Origin: Campylobacter porcelli
GTDB taxonomy: Bacteria > Campylobacterota > Campylobacteria > Campylobacterales > Campylobacteraceae
Direction: 5' to 3'
DNA length: 64,000 nt
Assembly: GCF_002139855.1 (NCBI RefSeq)
Contig: NZ_CP018789.1
Span: 744,001-808,000, forward strand
Shown piece by piece: positions 46,390-55,334 of this stretch. Position 1 is the stretch's first letter. Each line of letters starts with the position of its first letter. The notes under the pieces are model-generated. The model worked only from the letters and a program-made list of their open reading frames with translations, was not told where the DNA came from and made no database searches. A program made the translations under genes and the position numbers.

Positions 46390-46436
46390 AGATCGCCACG
46401 ACTAAGCTCCTTATAATATTTCAAGTGTGGCGATCT
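46390..46436. terminator. second tandem hairpin before convergent GGDEF gene
   Basis: Perfect 10-base-pair inverted repeat AGATCGCCAC/GTGGCGATCT with a 27-base loop; TTTGGTATTATTTTAT follows on the plus strand. The GC-rich stem stands out in AT-rich DNA. It may terminate the plus-strand gene, or be an unrelated structured RNA element. Confidence 0.5.
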
Positions 46437-46461
46437 TTGGTATTATTTTATAATTTAAGCT

Positions 46462-47478
46462 CTATTTGGCAATTATGCAGTTTTTGACACTTCTTTTACC
46501 TTTATATAGCCTTTTATCAGCTTGATCTGTAAGTTTGTTTGGATCTGTCCCGCTATCTGAAATTCCAAATGTTACTGTAAAGTGAATGGATTTATTATTA
46601 GAGATTTTAACTGGAGTTTGATTGATTATAAATCTGATATTTTGAATTTGGTTTATAAAATTTATTCTACTAGTATTGGTTGCTACGATGACAAACTCCT
46701 CTCCGCCCCAGCGACAGACTATATCAGACTTATTTGTATTTTTGGTAAATATCTTAGCTAGAGTTTTTAATACTTCATCGCCAACATTATGTCCAAATTT
46801 ATCATTTATACTCTTAAAGTTATCTATATCGCACATAGCTATGGTGATTGTTTTATTGGATTTTTTAGCTAGTATTATATTTAGTGCTCGTTTATTTATA
46901 AGACCTGTTAGGTGATCTGTCTGAGAGGCAGTTTTTAGCTCATGTCTATATCTGTGAAGGTCTTTGATATTTATCTGATTTACGATACCATAAACCTTAA
47001 ATATCACAACAAATAAAAATAATAAAAAGGCAAGATTGCTTATATAAAATATCTCTACAAATTCTCCTGGCTCTTTTGGAAAATATATATTTGAGATCAT
47101 ATAAACAAAGATAAAAATAGCAAAATCAAATCCAGCTAATAGATAAGTAATCACTCTATTTTTAAAGATATTTAGATATGTAGTTGATGCAATAGCTATA
47201 ATAATAAGATAAAACCCATAATCCCACCCAAGTATAATAGTAGCCAACACCGCTGATATGACAATATGCAAATGCGATAGCAAAAATACCCTATCATACT
47301 CATTTTCATCTATGGATTTAATAGAAACAGCATAGACAAAAAGCCCCAAAAATGAGACAACAGATAGAATATACATATTCATCATGTAAAATATAAAAGA
47401 GTATAGAAGTGTAACACACAAAAATAGCATTAATACAAATTTGAAATTAAATGAGAGATTATCGTTTATTAGATTCAT
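46462..47478 (-). CDS. membrane-bound GGDEF protein (probable diguanylate cyclase)
   Basis: 338 residues: five or six membrane segments in the first 170 residues form an integral membrane sensor, then a GGDEF domain begins at TDHLTGLINKRAL (about 184-196). The active-site signature is RWGGEEF (about 258-264), so cyclase activity is expected. The inhibitory I-site RxxD just before it is absent (the residues are N-K-S-D), suggesting no product inhibition. Its start overlaps the preceding GGDEF gene by 20 bases and the two are paralogues. It ends the eight-gene operon. Confidence 0.87.
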   Translation of the reverse strand: MNLINDNLSFNFKFVLMLFLCVTLLYSFIFYMMNMYILSVVSFLGLFVYAVSIKSIDENEYDRVFLLSHLHIVISAVLATIILGWDYGFYLIIIAIASTTYLNIFKNRVITYLLAGFDFAIFIFVYMISNIYFPKEPGEFVEIFYISNLAFLLFLFVVIFKVYGIVNQINIKDLHRYRHELKTASQTDHLTGLINKRALNIILAKKSNKTITIAMCDIDNFKSINDKFGHNVGDEVLKTLAKIFTKNTNKSDIVCRWGGEEFVIVATNTSRINFINQIQNIRFIINQTPVKISNNKSIHFTVTFGISDSGTDPNKLTDQADKRLYKGKRSVKNCIIAK

Positions 47479-48523
47479 ATTTTTCCGATACTACTTGATT
47501 TTTACCTTGATTTTTGCCGCGATAAAGTAGGTTATCAGCAAGGCTAATAGCTTGATTTATATCTATGGCATCTTCTATATATAATAGACCAAATGTAGCA
47601 CTAATTGGGACTTTATTTGGATTGGCATTATGAATGGCTACTCTAGCAGATTCTGCGATTTGGATTGATCTTTTTATATTTTGAGCTGGAATTATAGCTA
47701 AAAATTCCTCTCCGCCCCAGCGACTAATCTTACCAAATTTAGATATTTTATTATCTAGTATCTCTGCTACTTTAGATAGAACTATATCACCAAATATATG
47801 ACCATAGGTGTCATTTATGCTTTTAAAATTATCTATATCACAAAGGATAATAGCTAGTGATTTAATCTTTTTATTTGATAGCATTTTGAAATTTTGCTCT
47901 ATTATCTCATTCATTGGAGCTCTATTATATAAGCCAGTTAGATAGTCAATTTCAGCGATATTTTTATAGCTGATATTCTCATTTTGTGTAGCGATAATAT
48001 CCATAGCATAGGTATTGCTGTGGCTATCTTGTAATACTATAAATTTAATAGCAATCATAAAAAAGCAAAATAGAAAGCTAATATGCTGAAGTGTTGGTGA
48101 GCCATATTTAATATCTTGATCTCCAAATGTAAAGTATAAGACTATAAATAGAATTAGCTGAAGAGATGGAAGCATAAATTTGATAAATAAATTTTTCATT
48201 GGCGATACATAGCAAACGCCTATTAACTCAAGCAAAAATAGCTCAAATCCATATCCCCAGCCTAGTGTAATTATGGATATAACCATAGCATAAGTGGCAC
48301 TAATTTGAATCCAAAAATTTATAATTTTTTCAAATTTTGGCTCGTTAAAATCAATATAAAGAGCCGTAGATATGAAAAAGCATATTGCAAAATTTGTAAA
48401 TAGAAAAAATAGCCCAGAGTAAACATACATTGAGCCATATACAGCTAAAATAATGATGTATAATAGCATTAGCTTTTGATAAATTTTTGGGTGTAATTTT
48501 AACTCTTTTGTGGCTGTATTCAT
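47459..48523 (-). CDS. membrane-bound GGDEF protein (probable diguanylate cyclase)
   Basis: 354 residues with the same plan as its downstream paralogue: about six membrane segments in residues 15-170, then a GGDEF domain from IDYLTGLYNRAPM (about 193-205) with CDIDNFKSINDTYGH (about 228-242) and RWGGEEF (about 271-277). As in the paralogue, no RxxD I-site precedes the signature. It overlaps kdsB by 4 bases. The sensor region resembles no named domain I know; the two sensor regions are only loosely alike, so they may sense different signals. Confidence 0.87.
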   Translation of the reverse strand: MNTATKELKLHPKIYQKLMLLYIIILAVYGSMYVYSGLFFLFTNFAICFFISTALYIDFNEPKFEKIINFWIQISATYAMVISIITLGWGYGFELFLLELIGVCYVSPMKNLFIKFMLPSLQLILFIVLYFTFGDQDIKYGSPTLQHISFLFCFFMIAIKFIVLQDSHSNTYAMDIIATQNENISYKNIAEIDYLTGLYNRAPMNEIIEQNFKMLSNKKIKSLAIILCDIDNFKSINDTYGHIFGDIVLSKVAEILDNKISKFGKISRWGGEEFLAIIPAQNIKRSIQIAESARVAIHNANPNKVPISATFGLLYIEDAIDINQAISLADNLLYRGKNQGKNQVVSEKYESNKR

Positions 48524-49263
48524 CGCAGTAAAGTAGATGTAAATCCAAATTTATTTGCAGCAGCTTGGAGATCTTCGATGGTATCAATACCAATGCTACT
48601 ACTATTTATCTCAAGCATAGCTATATTTTTGCCACTTGATAAGGCTCTTAATTGCTCTAATTTCTCTATATTTTCAAGCTCTTTAGTAGTAAGTGAGCAA
48701 AACCTAGCTAAGGTATCTACGCTATAGCCATAGATCCCAATATGTGCTTTATATAGATCGCAACGACTCCTTGGATATGGGATTAGTGAGCGTGAGAAGT
48801 ATATGGCGTAATCATCTTTATCGGTTATTACCTTGACTAAATTTGGGTTTTTAGCCTCTTCATAGCTAGTAAATTTCAAGCAACTAGTCATAAAAGCCCC
48901 ATCTTTGATTCTTTGAGTGGTGAAGTCTTTAAATTTAATTAGATTTTTCTCTTCGAAAAATGGCTCATCGGCTTGTAGATTTATCACAATATCATCGCTA
49001 TTTAAATTTAGCTTTTTAGCCGCTTCGTTGATTCTATCAGTGCCACTATTGTGCTCTTTGCTTGTCATTATGGCTTTTATTCCAAATTTGGTTGCGATTT
49101 GTGCTATATTCTCATCATCGCAAGCTATGGCTACTTCATCGCATTTACTGGCTAATTTGGCAGTTTTTATAAACATAGGAATCCCGCCTATATCGGCTAG
49201 GATTTTATTAGCAAATCTAGTTGAAGCTAGGCGGGCTGGTATGATTATCATCTTTTTATCCAA
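48520..49263 (-). CDS. kdsB: 3-deoxy-manno-octulosonate cytidylyltransferase
   Basis: Activates Kdo as CMP-Kdo for lipid A-core assembly. The 247-residue protein shows the nucleotidyltransferase start IIIPARLASTRFANKILADIGG (about 5-26), the conserved SGTDRINEA (about 72-80) and NLQADEPFF (about 94-102), and the later KAHIGIYGY. Length and motifs are standard. It overlaps thrC by 16 bases upstream and the GGDEF gene by 4 bases downstream; thrC-kdsB adjacency is shared with C. jejuni (Cj0812-Cj0813). Confidence 0.95.
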   Translation of the reverse strand: MDKKMIIIPARLASTRFANKILADIGGIPMFIKTAKLASKCDEVAIACDDENIAQIATKFGIKAIMTSKEHNSGTDRINEAAKKLNLNSDDIVINLQADEPFFEEKNLIKFKDFTTQRIKDGAFMTSCLKFTSYEEAKNPNLVKVITDKDDYAIYFSRSLIPYPRSRCDLYKAHIGIYGYSVDTLARFCSLTTKELENIEKLEQLRALSSGKNIAMLEINSSSIGIDTIEDLQAAANKFGFTSTLLR

Positions 49264-50978
49264 TCTATTATATTTGATTTTATCTCATCTTTTTTTACGA
49301 CTTGAGTGTGAATTTCATCTTCTTTAAATAGTTTTATTATGCTTTTTGGAAGTTTGATATGATATTTATCAGCTAGCAACTTCATATCGGCTAGTTCATC
49401 ACTGCTATCTCTATTTTTTAGTGCTTTAATCATACTTGGAGTGAATTTAACCCACTGAGCGGTTGAGGTGATCACGCTTATTTTATCATCTTGAGTTAAT
49501 TTTAAGCATGTAGCAGTGTGTGGGTCTATTAATATACCATTTTTAGCCACTTTACAAATATTCTCCATACACTCATCATCATCGCAATAATCTGCTTGAA
49601 ATTCAGCCTTAAGCACCTCTAACTCATCGTTTGTTAGCTCATATTTTTTGTTATTTGCTAGGTTATCCATTAGCTCTTTAGTTCTTACTGGGCCAAATTT
49701 ATCAAATAGCAATCTTTCAATGTTTGAGCTAATTAAAATATCCATCGCTGGGCTGATTGTATGGATTAGCTCTTTGTTGTTTAGATCGTAAATTCCGGTA
49801 TTAAAAAACTCGGTTAAGATATTATTTTTATTAGAAGCTATCTTGATTTTATCGATATTTGCACCCATTTTTTTAGCGTAATACGCTCCAAGTGCGTTGC
49901 CGAAGTTCCCACTTGGAATGATTATATCAATTGGTTTTTCATTTTTGTTTATATGCACACAGACATAGATATGATATATTATTTGAAATAAAATTCTACC
50001 AAAATTTACTGAATTTGCCGCACTGAGATTGTAGCCTAAATCTTTTAGAGTGTTTTTAAATTCATCATCATTTAATAGCATTTTAAGTGCTTGTTGCGCA
50101 TCATCAAAATTACCCTCAATACCAATAACTTTGAGATTTGGCGCCTTTTGATTTATCATTTGGAGTCTTTGGACTTGGCTTGTGCCATCTTTAGGGTATA
50201 GACAAACTACCTTAATATCCTTAGCATTCTCAAATGAGCTTAAAGTAGCTGGGCCAGTATCTCCGCTTGTAGCACACATTATTAGCTGTTTATTGCCATT
50301 AGAAAGCGAACTTAAAAGCTCTCCAAAAGGCTGAAGTGCCATATCTTTAAAGGCTCTTGTAGGGCCGTGCCAAAGCTCATTTATATATAGATTTTTGTTT
50401 ATTTTTTTGATCTCTACAGCACTTTTATCAAATTTATTATATCTATCTATGGCCTTTTTAAATTTATTTAAGCTTATATTGAAGTTAAATTTTTTGATAA
50501 TCTCTAGAGCAAATTTATTATAATCCATATTTGAGAGCTTTTTAAACTCTTTTTTGCTAATTAATGGTAGATTGATTGGAGCGTATAATCCGCCATATTT
50601 AGCCGCTGGATTAAGAAGTGCGTAATCCAAATTCACAGGCTCATTATCTTCATCTGTAAAATTAGCTCTAGTGCCTACTAATTTTGGTAGATTAATATCT
50701 TTTAGCGCCTTAATGCTTTTAGGATTCATCTCATTTAGCTTTCTAGCTTCTAAATTTCTAATAAGCTCAGGGAGATCTCTTTCTAAGATAGATTTAATCT
50801 TCTTGTATTTGCCTATGATTGCTATAAGCTCTTTACTATCATCAATGTTAATATCTAATATTTTCTTAGCGTTGTGCTGGTTTAAGTGGTAAATTTCATA
50901 TACTGATTTATGCTTTGAAAGCTCTTTTAACGCCTTTTTACTCATATCTTTTTCTAATTTTATAATTATAAATTTCAT
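49248..50978 (-). CDS. thrC: threonine synthase with N-terminal extension
   Basis: PLP enzyme that makes threonine from O-phosphohomoserine. The catalytic part begins about residue 100 (VGTRANF) and continues with the family-specific AAKYGGLYAPINLPL, the PLP-lysine segment WHGPTRAFKDMALQPFG (about 206-222), CATSGDTGPATLSS (about 233-246) and SGNFGNALG. The total of 576 residues is about 100 more than usual: residues 1-95 form a Lys-rich helical segment without parallel in the family. The start at 50978 is backed by a 4-base ATGA overlap with argB and AGGGAG upstream, so the extension seems to be translated. Confidence 0.9.
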   Translation of the reverse strand: MKFIIIKLEKDMSKKALKELSKHKSVYEIYHLNQHNAKKILDINIDDSKELIAIIGKYKKIKSILERDLPELIRNLEARKLNEMNPKSIKALKDINLPKLVGTRANFTDEDNEPVNLDYALLNPAAKYGGLYAPINLPLISKKEFKKLSNMDYNKFALEIIKKFNFNISLNKFKKAIDRYNKFDKSAVEIKKINKNLYINELWHGPTRAFKDMALQPFGELLSSLSNGNKQLIMCATSGDTGPATLSSFENAKDIKVVCLYPKDGTSQVQRLQMINQKAPNLKVIGIEGNFDDAQQALKMLLNDDEFKNTLKDLGYNLSAANSVNFGRILFQIIYHIYVCVHINKNEKPIDIIIPSGNFGNALGAYYAKKMGANIDKIKIASNKNNILTEFFNTGIYDLNNKELIHTISPAMDILISSNIERLLFDKFGPVRTKELMDNLANNKKYELTNDELEVLKAEFQADYCDDDECMENICKVAKNGILIDPHTATCLKLTQDDKISVITSTAQWVKFTPSMIKALKNRDSSDELADMKLLADKYHIKLPKSIIKLFKEDEIHTQVVKKDEIKSNIIDWIKR

Positions 50979-51817
50979 TGTATTATACTCCCTATGCCTT
51001 CATCTGTGAAAATCTCTAATAGCAATGAGTGTGAAATTCTACCATCAATTATATGTGCTGAGCCTACACCGCTTCTTATACACTCTAGACACGCATCTAT
51101 TTTAGGTATCATTCCACCACTTATTGTGCCATCTTTTTTAAGCTCATTAATGCTATTTTCATTAAGTTTGCCAATTAAATTTGAATTTTTATCCAAAACA
51201 CCTTTTATATCGCTTAAAAATATTACCTTATTGGCTCTTAATTTACTAGCAATCGCACTAGCACATAAATCGGCATTGATATTGTATGATTCGTAGTTTT
51301 CTCCAATGGCAATTGGTGCGATGACTGGTATCAATCCATCATCTAAAAGTGAGTTAATCAGCCTATCATCTACGCTGGTAATATCGCCTACAAAGCCATA
51401 TTTGCCATTATCCATAGCTTTAGCTTTTAGCATATTATCATCTTTACCGCTAACTCCTATGGCTCTTGCGCCGTGCTTATTTAGCATACTAGTAATCTCT
51501 TTATTTACTAAGCCACTTAGTGCCATCTCCACTATTTGCATAGTCTGGCTATCAGTAACTCTAAGTCCATTTATAAATTCGCTTTTAATCTCAAGCCTAT
51601 CCAAAAATGAGTTAATTGTTTTACCGCCCCCATGGACTAATATAACCTTGATACCAACAATTTGTAAAAGCACAATATCCCTAGCAAAGCTATCTTTGAG
51701 CTTATCATCTATATGTGCTGCGCCTCCATATTTAATCACAAAAATTTTATCCCTAAATTTCTGTATATATGGCAAAGCACTAAGAATTACTTCAGCTGTT
51801 CTACTGCTTTTTAACAT
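50975..51817 (-). CDS. argB: acetylglutamate kinase
   Basis: Second step of arginine synthesis. The 280-residue protein has the amino-acid kinase core: FVIKYGGAAHIDD (about 26-38), LVHGGGKTINSFLDRL (about 59-74), FINGLRVTD (about 81-89), GVSGKDDNML, NINADLCASAIASKL (about 178-192) and GMIPKIDACLECIRSGV (about 241-257). The N-terminal helix typical of arginine-inhibited hexameric NAGK is short, similar to other epsilonproteobacteria. Sits between lpxK and thrC, where C. jejuni has no argB. Confidence 0.95.
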   Translation of the reverse strand: MLKSSRTAEVILSALPYIQKFRDKIFVIKYGGAAHIDDKLKDSFARDIVLLQIVGIKVILVHGGGKTINSFLDRLEIKSEFINGLRVTDSQTMQIVEMALSGLVNKEITSMLNKHGARAIGVSGKDDNMLKAKAMDNGKYGFVGDITSVDDRLINSLLDDGLIPVIAPIAIGENYESYNINADLCASAIASKLRANKVIFLSDIKGVLDKNSNLIGKLNENSINELKKDGTISGGMIPKIDACLECIRSGVGSAHIIDGRISHSLLLEIFTDEGIGSIIQ

Positions 51818-52785
51818 AGATCTCCTTTTTGTGAATTTGAGTATATTCTATCTGAAATTTGGTAGCTTTTGATAAACATATCAATTTTATCTATTAAATT
51901 TGGTAAAATAGTAGTTTTAAGCTCTAAAATTGAGAGCTTTAAGCCAAAATCTTTAATCTTTACATAATCCTTTTGCGTTACTAAAAGCGAATCGGCGTTA
52001 TATTTTTTTAATATACTCTCACACTCAAATTTACTAAATTTATGATGATCGCCAAAATGCTCATATCCAACGCACCTATCATATATGAAGCTAAGCCTTG
52101 AAGGACTAGCGATACCGCTTACTAAAACCATTTTATCAGTGGGGTTTATAATGCTATTTTCTTTGATTATATCGCTACTTTTTAAGGTAATATCAGCTAG
52201 GTTGTAAAAACTCTTTGGATAGCGATAAACTCCGCTTGGTATGGTGAAATTTAATCTTGGCTCTTTGGCTGGATGGAGCAAAATATTTAGTTTATAAATA
52301 TCAGCCTTGCCAAATCCATCATCTAAAATTACAAGATTAGCACCAAGGCTAATGGCTTTATCTATAGCGATTTTGCGGTCATTTGAGACGATTACATTAG
52401 CATTTTTAAGGCTTATGGCATACTCCATAGCCTCATCGCCGCTAGTTGCTACATCGCACTTTATAACGCCATTTAAGGCGACTATTTGCATACCTTTAGA
52501 CTCTCTTTTATAGCCTCTTAGGATTATAAATATCTTATATTTGTGGCTAAATTCATTAAATATCGCCTTTGTAAGCGGGGTTTTGCCGCTACCGCCTAAG
52601 ATTAAGTTACCAACGCTGATGATTGGAATGCTAAATTTAACCGGCTTAGCAAGTTTAAATTTCAACCAAACCAAGCAGTAATATATCAGTGAAAGTGGCA
52701 AGAGTAGGGTGCTAATAATTAGCTCAAAATAGCCTGGCTGATAAAAGTATCTCTCCAGCCAAGCGTGTAATTTAGGGTTAAACAC
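51811..52785 (-). CDS. lpxK: tetraacyldisaccharide 4'-kinase
   Basis: Membrane-bound kinase that adds the 4'-phosphate of lipid A. The 324-residue product has an N-terminal membrane-associated helix (about 18-40), the P-loop VGNLILGGSGKTPLTKA (about 57-73), the catalytic-pocket stretch with GDEAM (about 117-121) and DDGFGKADIYK (about 155-165). All are as in family members. It overlaps the DegT-like gene by 8 bases and argB by 7 bases. Confidence 0.93.
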   Translation of the reverse strand: MFNPKLHAWLERYFYQPGYFELIISTLLLPLSLIYYCLVWLKFKLAKPVKFSIPIISVGNLILGGSGKTPLTKAIFNEFSHKYKIFIILRGYKRESKGMQIVALNGVIKCDVATSGDEAMEYAISLKNANVIVSNDRKIAIDKAISLGANLVILDDGFGKADIYKLNILLHPAKEPRLNFTIPSGVYRYPKSFYNLADITLKSSDIIKENSIINPTDKMVLVSGIASPSRLSFIYDRCVGYEHFGDHHKFSKFECESILKKYNADSLLVTQKDYVKIKDFGLKLSILELKTTILPNLIDKIDMFIKSYQISDRIYSNSQKGDLC

Positions 52786-53911
52786 GATTTTGCGCTACTG
52801 ATTTGACTGCATTGCAGATATATAGCGCCTCTTCATCGCTTAAGGCAGCATATATAGGTAGTGAGAGAATTTGCTGATAAGCTTTAAGTGCTTTTGGGAA
52901 GTCATTTACCCTTAGGTGATATTTATTTTTATAGTAGCTTAATAGATGCATTGGGCGGTAGTGAAGGCTAGTGTGAATGCCAATATCCTTTAGCTCCCTA
53001 GCAAAGCTATCTCGGTTTTTATCAATTTTGATTATATATTGATTATAGATGTGATCTCGCTTAATTACTGGAGTGGTGATATGTGGGCAATCTTTTAACT
53101 CTTCATTATATATAGCCGCTATAGCTTTTCTACGCTCAATAAACATATCAAGCTTTTCAAATTGAGCGATACTATATGCCGCACAGAGTGAATTTAAATC
53201 ATATTTTTGTCCAATATCTATAACATCATACATATATCCTAAATTTCCATCTTTATCAAAGCTATCATTGATTATAGCGTGGTTGCGAATGAGCCTTGCA
53301 CGACTAGCCATCTCATCATCATTTGTAACTATAATCCCAGTAGTTGCTACTGCGTGTTGGACTTGTGGATTGATCTGAAAGCAAGACATATATGAGCTCA
53401 TATTGCCAATTAACTTACCCTTATATGTAGCTCCCATCGCTCTACTAGCATCATCAATAATCTTTATATCATACTCATTAGCAAGGGCGTATATGGCGTC
53501 CATATCGGCACTTTGACCGGCTACATGAGTGATAAATGCGGCTTTTAGTTTTTTATGTTTTTGGGTTTTTAGGATTTTTTCTAAATCATTTGGGTCTATA
53601 TTAAAATCATCTTCATTTATATCGACAAAGATCGGCTCAGCATCAAAATGCCTAATGACTTGAGCGATACTAGGAAAGGCATTAACAGAGCAGATGATCT
53701 TATCTCCACGCTTTAAATCCATCGCACATAGGCTTAGATGGATAGCAGCGGTGCCGTTATTTGTCGTAATGGCGTGTTTGGCACCAAAGAAATTTTTTAT
53801 GTTGTTTTCTAAATTCTCAACCATATAGTTTGCATTTTTCTCTAAGGTCTCTTTGATAAGCTCGTGTTCTCTATCTGTAATCAGTGGGCGAAAAAATGGT
53901 ATATCTCTCAT
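52778..53911 (-). CDS. DegT/DnrJ/EryC1-family protein lacking the PLP lysine
   Basis: 377-residue protein with the fold of sugar aminotransferases (fold-type I, DegT/DnrJ/EryC1). Normal elements are TNNGTAAIHLSL (about 50-61), the NAFPSIAQ loop (about 77-84), the cofactor aspartate region IIDDASRAMGATYKG (about 151-165) and the C-terminal SLHYRPMHLLSYY. At the place of the Schiff-base lysine (normally in a P-x-K-x-x-TTGEGG context) the residues are NPQVQHAVATTG (181-192): no lysine occurs between K166 and about residue 220, and a His (186) is close. It is therefore probably not an aminotransferase; ColD-type dehydratases also replace the lysine by His. Sits between nadE and lpxK. Confidence 0.85.
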   Translation of the reverse strand: MRDIPFFRPLITDREHELIKETLEKNANYMVENLENNIKNFFGAKHAITTNNGTAAIHLSLCAMDLKRGDKIICSVNAFPSIAQVIRHFDAEPIFVDINEDDFNIDPNDLEKILKTQKHKKLKAAFITHVAGQSADMDAIYALANEYDIKIIDDASRAMGATYKGKLIGNMSSYMSCFQINPQVQHAVATTGIIVTNDDEMASRARLIRNHAIINDSFDKDGNLGYMYDVIDIGQKYDLNSLCAAYSIAQFEKLDMFIERRKAIAAIYNEELKDCPHITTPVIKRDHIYNQYIIKIDKNRDSFARELKDIGIHTSLHYRPMHLLSYYKNKYHLRVNDFPKALKAYQQILSLPIYAALSDEEALYICNAVKSVAQNRV

Positions 53912-53924
53912 TAAATCTCCTAAT

Positions 53925-54659
53925 TTATGGTATCGCTGGTGGTTTTAGTTTGAAGCTATTTTTAGCCATTCTATCTATGATTTGGCTTTTAAGCTCGCTA
54001 TCAAATTTGGATAGATCATCACTATTTTCTATAGCTTTTAATAGCTCATCAATCTCTTTATAGCTATATCCTAGCTCACTCTCATCGCTTTGATTTGGCC
54101 ATAGGTCAGCACTTGGGGCTTTATCTATTATATTTTGATTAATCTCAAGATATGAAGCAAATTTAAAAAGATCGCTTTTATAGATATTAGCAATTGGATT
54201 TAAAGCACACGCCATATCTCCATATATTGTCCCATATCCTAGTAGTCTCTCGCTTTTATTACTCGTGCCTGCGACTAAATATCCTAGCTTAGCAGATTGA
54301 TCATATAGCATTATCATACGAATTCTAGCAGTGATATTACCAACTCTTAATCTATCATTTTCATCGCTAAAAGGTAAAAATGAGGCTAAAATTTCGCTGA
54401 TATCTACTATTTGATGATCTATTTTTAAGCTTTGACATAGGGTTAGAGCGTCATTTAAATTTACTTTATTTGAGATAGAAGTAGGCATTATAAGGGCTTT
54501 TGTGGGTGCGACTTTAGAACAAAGAGTAGCCACAACCGCAGAGTCTAGACCGCCACTTAGCCCAAGGATAAAGCCATTTGCTTTAGAGCTATTTAGATAA
54601 GAACTAAGAAAATTTATAAGTTTATTTTCTAAGAATTTAAAATTTTCCACTAATATCAC
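53925..54659 (-). CDS. nadE: NH3-dependent NAD+ synthetase
   Basis: Final step of NAD synthesis, amidating deamido-NAD. The 244-residue protein has the N-type ATP pyrophosphatase loop GLSGGLDSAVVATLCSK (about 33-49), the IRMIMLYDQSAKLGYLVAGTSNKSERLLGYGT block (with the substrate-binding serine, about 112-143) and PSADLWPNQSDESELG (about 182-197). No glutaminase domain, so it uses ammonia. First gene of the minus-strand operon reaching to the second GGDEF gene. Confidence 0.95.
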   Translation of the reverse strand: MILVENFKFLENKLINFLSSYLNSSKANGFILGLSGGLDSAVVATLCSKVAPTKALIMPTSISNKVNLNDALTLCQSLKIDHQIVDISEILASFLPFSDENDRLRVGNITARIRMIMLYDQSAKLGYLVAGTSNKSERLLGYGTIYGDMACALNPIANIYKSDLFKFASYLEINQNIIDKAPSADLWPNQSDESELGYSYKEIDELLKAIENSDDLSKFDSELKSQIIDRMAKNSFKLKPPAIP

Positions 54660-54708
54660 CTACAAAAATATTGGCAAAATTATATCTATTTTAAGGTAAA
54701 ATATATCT

Positions 54709-54714
54709 TATAAT
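54709..54714 (+). promoter_or_regulatory. -10 box for the metallo-hydrolase gene
   Basis: TATAAT 28 bases before the ATG at 54743, in the 83-base gap between divergent nadE and the hydrolase. Confidence 0.55.
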
Positions 54715-54742
54715 ATTTAAATTTATTATCAGAAAGGTAAAA

Positions 54743-55333
54743 ATGCAGATTATTTCAAGGTCTTTTGGTATTTATGGGACGAATTGTTATGTGGTTGTTT
54801 TAGATGGTGGTGAGGTCATAATAGACCCAGGTGATGGGGCTTATGAGTGGATTAAAAGAGTGTGTAAAAATCCTTTAGCGATATTATGCACTCATGGGCA
54901 TTTTGATCATGTTTATGATTGCTTAGCTATAAAAGATGAGTTTAAAATCAAAATTTATATCCCCAAAGATGATGCTTTTATGTGCCAAAATGATCCATTT
55001 GGGCTTTTAAAAGCGAAATTTGAGCCAGATATTATGGTAGATGATAAAGATGAGATTGAGCTTGGTGGGGTTAAATTTTGCTTTCATCACTTTGCTGGGC
55101 ATACGCCAGGGTGTAGCGTGATAACAGCTGGTGAAGTTATGTTTAGTGGGGATTTTATATTTAAAGATTCAATAGGTAGATATGACTTTCCTTTTAGCGA
55201 TGGAAGTCTAATGAAAAAAAGCCTATATAAGGTTCTTGAATTTAGAAATTATAAGTTATACCCAGGACATGGAGAGCCAACAACTCTAGATAGCCAAAGA
55301 AGCTCTTTAACCAGATGGGCTCAAGCTATATAG
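54743..55333 (+). CDS. metallo-beta-lactamase fold hydrolase
   Basis: 196-residue hydrolase of the glyoxalase II-like branch. Metal ligands are visible in CTHGHFDHVYD (about 50-60, HxHxDH pattern), FAGHTPGCSV (about 112-121), FSGDFIFKDSIGR (about 130-142) and PGHGEPTT (about 174-181). The start follows AAAGGT. A similar gene (Cj0809c) lies beside nadE and lpxK in C. jejuni. Substrate unknown; glutathione-independent thioester hydrolysis is a guess only. Confidence 0.85.
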   Translation: MQIISRSFGIYGTNCYVVVLDGGEVIIDPGDGAYEWIKRVCKNPLAILCTHGHFDHVYDCLAIKDEFKIKIYIPKDDAFMCQNDPFGLLKAKFEPDIMVDDKDEIELGGVKFCFHHFAGHTPGCSVITAGEVMFSGDFIFKDSIGRYDFPFSDGSLMKKSLYKVLEFRNYKLYPGHGEPTTLDSQRSSLTRWAQAI

Positions 55334-55334
55334 G

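Noticed and set aside
51306-51872. 188-codon plus-strand frame opposite argB/lpxK
   Set aside because: Despite its length it lies entirely antisense to argB and the lpxK end, whose motifs are intact; composition is shadow-like and no ribosome site is seen.
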